Part shown: positions 14,009-17,120 of the stretch, piece after piece
How positions within the stretch are numbered: the stretch's first letter is position 1
Layout: each line of letters begins with the position of its first letter
Assembly (NCBI GenBank): GCA_964471405.1
Contig: CAYYGH010000057.1
Span: 1 to 17,120 of the forward strand
Length of the DNA: 17,120 bases
DNA from: J084 sp964471405
GTDB taxonomy: Bacteria; Pseudomonadota; Alphaproteobacteria; Sphingomonadales; Rhodothalassiaceae
Direction of reading: 5' to 3'
The notes under the pieces: generated by a model
The model's database searches: none
What the model was told of the DNA's origin: nothing
What the model saw: the letters and a program-made list of their open reading frames with translations, nothing else
Program-made: the position numbers and the translations under genes

Positions 14009-14380
14009 ATGCCGACGATCAATCAGCTCGTGCGCAAGCCGCGCAAGCGGCCCATCAAGCGCAACAAGGTGCCGGCGCTTCAGGCCTGCCCCCAGAAGCG
14101 GGGCGTGTGCACGCGCGTCTATACGACGACGCCGAAGAAGCCGAACTCGGCGCTCAGAAAGGTTGCGCGCGTGCGGCTGACGAACGGGATCGAGGTGACT
14201 GCCTACATCCCCGGCGAGGGGCACAATCTGCAGGAGCACTCGGTGGTGCTGATCCGCGGCGGCCGCGTGAAGGACCTGCCGGGTGTGCGCTATCACATTA
14301 TTCGCGGCGTGCTGGACACCCAGGGTGTCGCCGATCGCCGTCAGGGCCGGTCCAAATACGGCGCCAAGCGGCCGAAGTAA
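14009..14380 (+). CDS. rpsL: 30S ribosomal protein S12
   Basis: S12 lies at the decoding centre and controls accuracy; streptomycin resistance maps here. The product is 123 residues from ATG 14009, starting MPTINQLVRKPRKRPIKRNK, the usual form; longer open frames reaching back to 13757 are rejected. GAAGAGGG (13995-14002) lies 6 bases upstream of the ATG. The PKKPNSALRKVARVRL segment has K43, and GRVKDLPGVRYH has K88, D89 and P91, all wild-type, so no ribosomal streptomycin-resistance substitution is present. Stop TAA; rpsG starts after 19 bases. Confidence 0.98.
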   Translation: MPTINQLVRKPRKRPIKRNKVPALQACPQKRGVCTRVYTTTPKKPNSALRKVARVRLTNGIEVTAYIPGEGHNLQEHSVVLIRGGRVKDLPGVRYHIIRGVLDTQGVADRRQGRSKYGAKRPK

Positions 14381-14399
14381 GCAAAGAGGGATTGAAGCG

Positions 14400-14870
14400 A
14401 TGTCGCGTCGTCGCCGAGCCGAGAAGCGCGAGGTTCTCCCCGATCCCGTCTATGGGGACGTGGTGCTGAGCAAGTTCATCAACTCCGTCATGCGTGACGG
14501 CAAGAAGTCGGTCGCCGAGCGCATCGTCTATGGCGCACTGGAGCTGGTGAAGGATCGGGCGAAAACCGATCCGTTGAAGCTGTTTCACGAGGCGCTGGAC
14601 AATGTGAAGCCGGCCCTTGAGGTTCGCTCGCGGCGCGTCGGTGGTGCAACCTACCAGGTGCCGATGGAGGTGCGTCCCGACCGGGCCCAGACGCTGGCCA
14701 TCCGCTGGATGATTGCGGCGGCCCGGGCGCGCAGCGAGCGCACCATGGTCGAGCGGCTGGCTGGCGAGCTGCTGGATGCGGCCAACAATCGCGGTTCCGC
14801 CGTGAAGAAGCGTGAGGATACCCACAAGATGGCCGAGGCGAACCGCGCCTTCGCCCATTACCGCTGGTAA
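14400..14870 (+). CDS. rpsG: 30S ribosomal protein S7
   Basis: S7 nucleates assembly of the 30S head and lines the mRNA exit and E site. The 156-residue product starts MSRRRRAEKREVLPDPVYGDVVLSKFINSVMRDGKKSVAE, followed by PALEVRSRRVGGATYQVPMEV, the family's core rRNA-binding signature, and ends EANRAFAHYRW. Start ATG 14400 has AGAGGGA (14385-14391) 8 bases upstream; the open frame reaching back to 14283 overlaps rpsL out of frame and is discarded. Stop TAA. The 19-base gap from rpsL is too small to hold an S7 repressor site like the one in the larger E. coli rpsL-rpsG spacer. Confidence 0.98.
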   Translation: MSRRRRAEKREVLPDPVYGDVVLSKFINSVMRDGKKSVAERIVYGALELVKDRAKTDPLKLFHEALDNVKPALEVRSRRVGGATYQVPMEVRPDRAQTLAIRWMIAAARARSERTMVERLAGELLDAANNRGSAVKKREDTHKMAEANRAFAHYRW

Positions 14871-14933
14871 TCGCAACGGCGTCAGGCGCAGCAGGCCGGA
14901 ACAGGAACGAGATCGAAAGCGAGAGCAACGACG

Positions 14934-17015
14934 ATGCCCCGCAGCCATCCCATCGAGCGATACCGCAACATCGGCATCATGGCCCACATCGATGCCGGCA
15001 AGACGACGACGACGGAGCGGATCCTCTATTACACCGGCCGGTCGCACAAGATTGGCGAGGTCCATGAGGGCGCTGCCACCATGGACTGGATGGAGCAGGA
15101 GCGTGAGCGCGGCATCACCATCACCTCTGCTGCGACCACCTGCTTCTGGCGCGATCACCGCATCAACATCATCGACACGCCGGGTCACGTGGATTTCACG
15201 ATCGAGGTGGAGCGCAGCTTGCGCGTGCTGGACGGCGCGATTGCGGTCTTTGACGGTGTGGCGGGCGTCGAGCCGCAGTCCGAGACGGTCTGGCGGCAGG
15301 CGGACAAGTATCGCGTGCCGCGGCTGTGCTTCGTCAACAAGATGGACCGCACCGGCGCCGACTTCGAGCGCTGTGTGGAGATGATCAAGGATCGTCTGGG
15401 CGCTACGCCGCTCGTCATTCAGCTGCCCGTCGGCAAGGAGGCCGAGTTCGAGGGCGTCATCGATCTCGTGCGCATGAAGGCGCTCATCTGGCTGGAAGAG
15501 ACGCTGGGCGCCAAATGGGAGGAGCGCGAGATTCCGGCCGAGCTGCAGGATGCCGCCGAGGCCGCCCGCGAGGAGATGATCGAGACCGCCGTCGAGGCCG
15601 ATGAGGCCCTGATGGAGAAATATCTGGAGGGCGAGGAGCTCACGGAGGACGAGCTGAAAAGTGCCATCCGCAAGGGCACGCTCTCCTTCCAGTTCGTTCC
15701 CGTCCTGTGCGGTTCGGCCTTCAAGAACAAGGGTGTCCAGCCGCTGCTCGATGCCGTTGTCGATTACCTTCCCTCCCCGCTCGACATTCCCCCCGTCAAG
15801 GGATCCGCTCCCAATGATCCGGAGAAGGTTCTCGAACGCAAGGCCGATGACAATGAGCCATTCTCCGCGCTCGCCTTCAAGATCATGAACGATCCCTTCG
15901 TCGGCTCGCTCACCTTCTGCCGGATCTACTCCGGCACGCTGAAGAAGGGTGAGCAGGTCTTGAACTCCGTCAAGGGCAAGCGCGAGCGCATCGGCCGCAT
16001 GCTGCTGATGCATGCCAATCACCGCGAGGATATCGAGGAGGCCTATGCGGGTGACATCGTGGCGCTCGCAGGTCTCAAGGACACGACCACCGGTGATACG
16101 CTCTGTGCCCCGAACGCGCCGATCGTGCTAGAGCGCATGGAATTTCCGGAGCCGGTGATCTCGGTGGCCGTCGAGCCGAAGTCGAAGGCCGACCAGGAAA
16201 AGATGAGCATCGCCCTCAATCGTCTGGCGATGGAGGACCCGAGCTTCCGCGTGCGCGTGGACGAGGAGTCGGGGCAGACCATCATCTCGGGGATGGGCGA
16301 GCTGCATCTCGACATCATCGTCGACCGCATGAAGCGCGAGTTCAAGGTGGAGGCGAATGTGGGCGCGCCGCAGGTCGCCTATCGTGAGACCTTCGCGCGC
16401 GAGGTCACGGTTGACTACACCCACAAGAAGCAGACCGGTGGTGCCGGCCAGTTTGCGCGCGTGAAGATGATCGTGGGGCCGGGCGAGCGCGGATCCGGGA
16501 TCGAGTTCATTGACGAGATCAAGGGCGGCGTGATCCCGCGCGAATACATTCCCGGTGTCGAGAAGGGCATCCAGGATGTGGCGGAAACCGGCATTCTGCT
16601 GGGCTTCCCGCTCACCGACTTTTATGTGCGGCTCGTCGACGGCGCCTACCACGAGGTGGATTCCAGCGTGCTCGCCTTCGAGATCGCCTCGCGTGCGGCG
16701 ATGCGCGAAGCCGGCGAGAAGGCGGGGATCAAGCTGCTTGAGCCGATGATGAAGGTGGAGGTAGTCACGCCCGAGGAATACATGGGCGACGTCATCGGCG
16801 ACCTCAATTCCCGTCGTGGCCAGGTGGTCGGTACCGAGCAGCGCGGCAATGCCCAGGTGATCGAGGCGATCGTGCCGCTGGCGAACATGTTCGGCTATGT
16901 GAACCAGCTGCGGTCATTCACCCAGGGACGGGCACAGTACACGATGCAGTTCAGCCATTATGACGAGGTTCCGGCCAATGTGGCCGAAGAGGTCAAGGCC
17001 AAGCTCGCGGGCTGA
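14934..17015 (+). CDS. fusA: Elongation factor G
   Basis: EF-G is the translocation GTPase, also acting in ribosome recycling. The 693-residue product is full length. The G domain shows the P-loop AHIDAGKT (17-24), the switch I region ending RGITITSAAT (59-68), DTPGH (81-85) and NKMD (135-138). Domain II follows near PFSALAFKIMNDPFVGSLTFCRIYSG, and domains III-V include GMGELHLDIIVDRMKREF, GGVIPREYIPGVEKGIQ and GDVIGDLNSRRGQV. Start ATG 14934 gives MPRSHPIERYRNIGIMAHIDAGKT; the ribosome binding site is weak (GAGAG 14921-14925), suggesting partial coupling to rpsG 63 bases upstream. It contains one rare CTA codon (codon 399). Stop TGA; tuf follows after 55 bases. Confidence 0.99.
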   Translation: MPRSHPIERYRNIGIMAHIDAGKTTTTERILYYTGRSHKIGEVHEGAATMDWMEQERERGITITSAATTCFWRDHRINIIDTPGHVDFTIEVERSLRVLDGAIAVFDGVAGVEPQSETVWRQADKYRVPRLCFVNKMDRTGADFERCVEMIKDRLGATPLVIQLPVGKEAEFEGVIDLVRMKALIWLEETLGAKWEEREIPAELQDAAEAAREEMIETAVEADEALMEKYLEGEELTEDELKSAIRKGTLSFQFVPVLCGSAFKNKGVQPLLDAVVDYLPSPLDIPPVKGSAPNDPEKVLERKADDNEPFSALAFKIMNDPFVGSLTFCRIYSGTLKKGEQVLNSVKGKRERIGRMLLMHANHREDIEEAYAGDIVALAGLKDTTTGDTLCAPNAPIVLERMEFPEPVISVAVEPKSKADQEKMSIALNRLAMEDPSFRVRVDEESGQTIISGMGELHLDIIVDRMKREFKVEANVGAPQVAYRETFAREVTVDYTHKKQTGGAGQFARVKMIVGPGERGSGIEFIDEIKGGVIPREYIPGVEKGIQDVAETGILLGFPLTDFYVRLVDGAYHEVDSSVLAFEIASRAAMREAGEKAGIKLLEPMMKVEVVTPEEYMGDVIGDLNSRRGQVVGTEQRGNAQVIEAIVPLANMFGYVNQLRSFTQGRAQYTMQFSHYDEVPANVAEEVKAKLAG

Positions 17016-17070
17016 GGCGCATCTGACGGACGGAAACGGACAAGGGAACGGCAGGGAAAGGATCTGAAGC

Positions 17071-17120
17071 ATGTCGAAGGAGAAGTTTGAGCGGACGAAG
17101 CCGCATGTGAACGTGGGGAC
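17071..17120 (+). CDS. tuf: Elongation factor Tu, N-terminal start only (second tuf copy)
   Basis: ATG 17071 opens MSKEKFERTKPHVNVGT, the EF-Tu N-terminus just before its P-loop. AGGA (17059-17062) lies 8 bases upstream. The gene runs off the right edge. Its position directly after fusA is the str-operon tuf; the copy ending at base 52 is the other one. The two cannot be compared because opposite ends are in the window. Confidence 0.96.
   Translation, partial: MSKEKFERTKPHVNVG

Noticed and set aside
14298..16022. Minus-strand open frame of 574 codons opposite rpsG and fusA
   Set aside because: In register with both sense genes, which are clearly real; no homology.

Overview
The window is one continuous stretch of a bacterial core information-processing cluster: the secE-nusG / L11-L1 / L10-L12 / rpoBC block followed by the str operon (S12, S7, EF-G, EF-Tu). 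All recognisable genes are on the + strand. The sequence is GC-rich by eye, and rpoB and rpoC almost never use TTA, CTA or TCA codons. The order tuf - tRNA-Trp - secE - nusG - rplK - rplA - rplJ - rplL - rpoB - rpoC - rpsL - rpsG - fusA - tuf, a beta subunit of about 1380 residues and a beta' of about 1420 residues, and the protein sequences themselves fit an alphaproteobacterium. I cannot name the genus from sequence alone.

Layout. Bases 1-52 are the last codons of one EF-Tu gene. A 337-base gap leads to a complete tRNA-Trp (390-465) and then secE and nusG, a translocase subunit and a transcription factor, lying 5 bases apart. A 250-base leader with nested hairpins precedes rplK-rplA (L11, L1; 1 base apart). 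A 524-base gap with two consecutive hairpin domains precedes rplJ (L10); rplL (L7/L12) follows after 165 bases, and a 269-base spacer leads to rpoB and rpoC. A strong GC hairpin with a T-rich tail follows rpoC and probably ends that transcript. About 190 bases further on there is a near-consensus sigma-70 type promoter with a 17-base spacer. It should drive rpsL-rpsG-fusA-tuf behind an unusually long leader of about 530 bases. The window ends 50 bases into a second tuf gene.

How it works together. The products are the RNA polymerase core (beta, beta'), the elongation factor that couples it to ribosomes (NusG), the ribosomal L1 stalk and L7/L12 stalk with its base, the decoding-centre protein S12, the mRNA-exit protein S7, and the two elongation GTPases. 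The coding part is ordinary and well conserved, with no broken genes, insertion sequences, CRISPR arrays or phage genes. I see no undescribed multi-gene system. The material worth a second look is all in the spacers: possible autoregulatory leaders before rplK and rplJ, a set of sequence words shared by the spacers before rplJ, rplL and rpoB, the long rpsL leader, and the two tuf genes bracketing the cluster.
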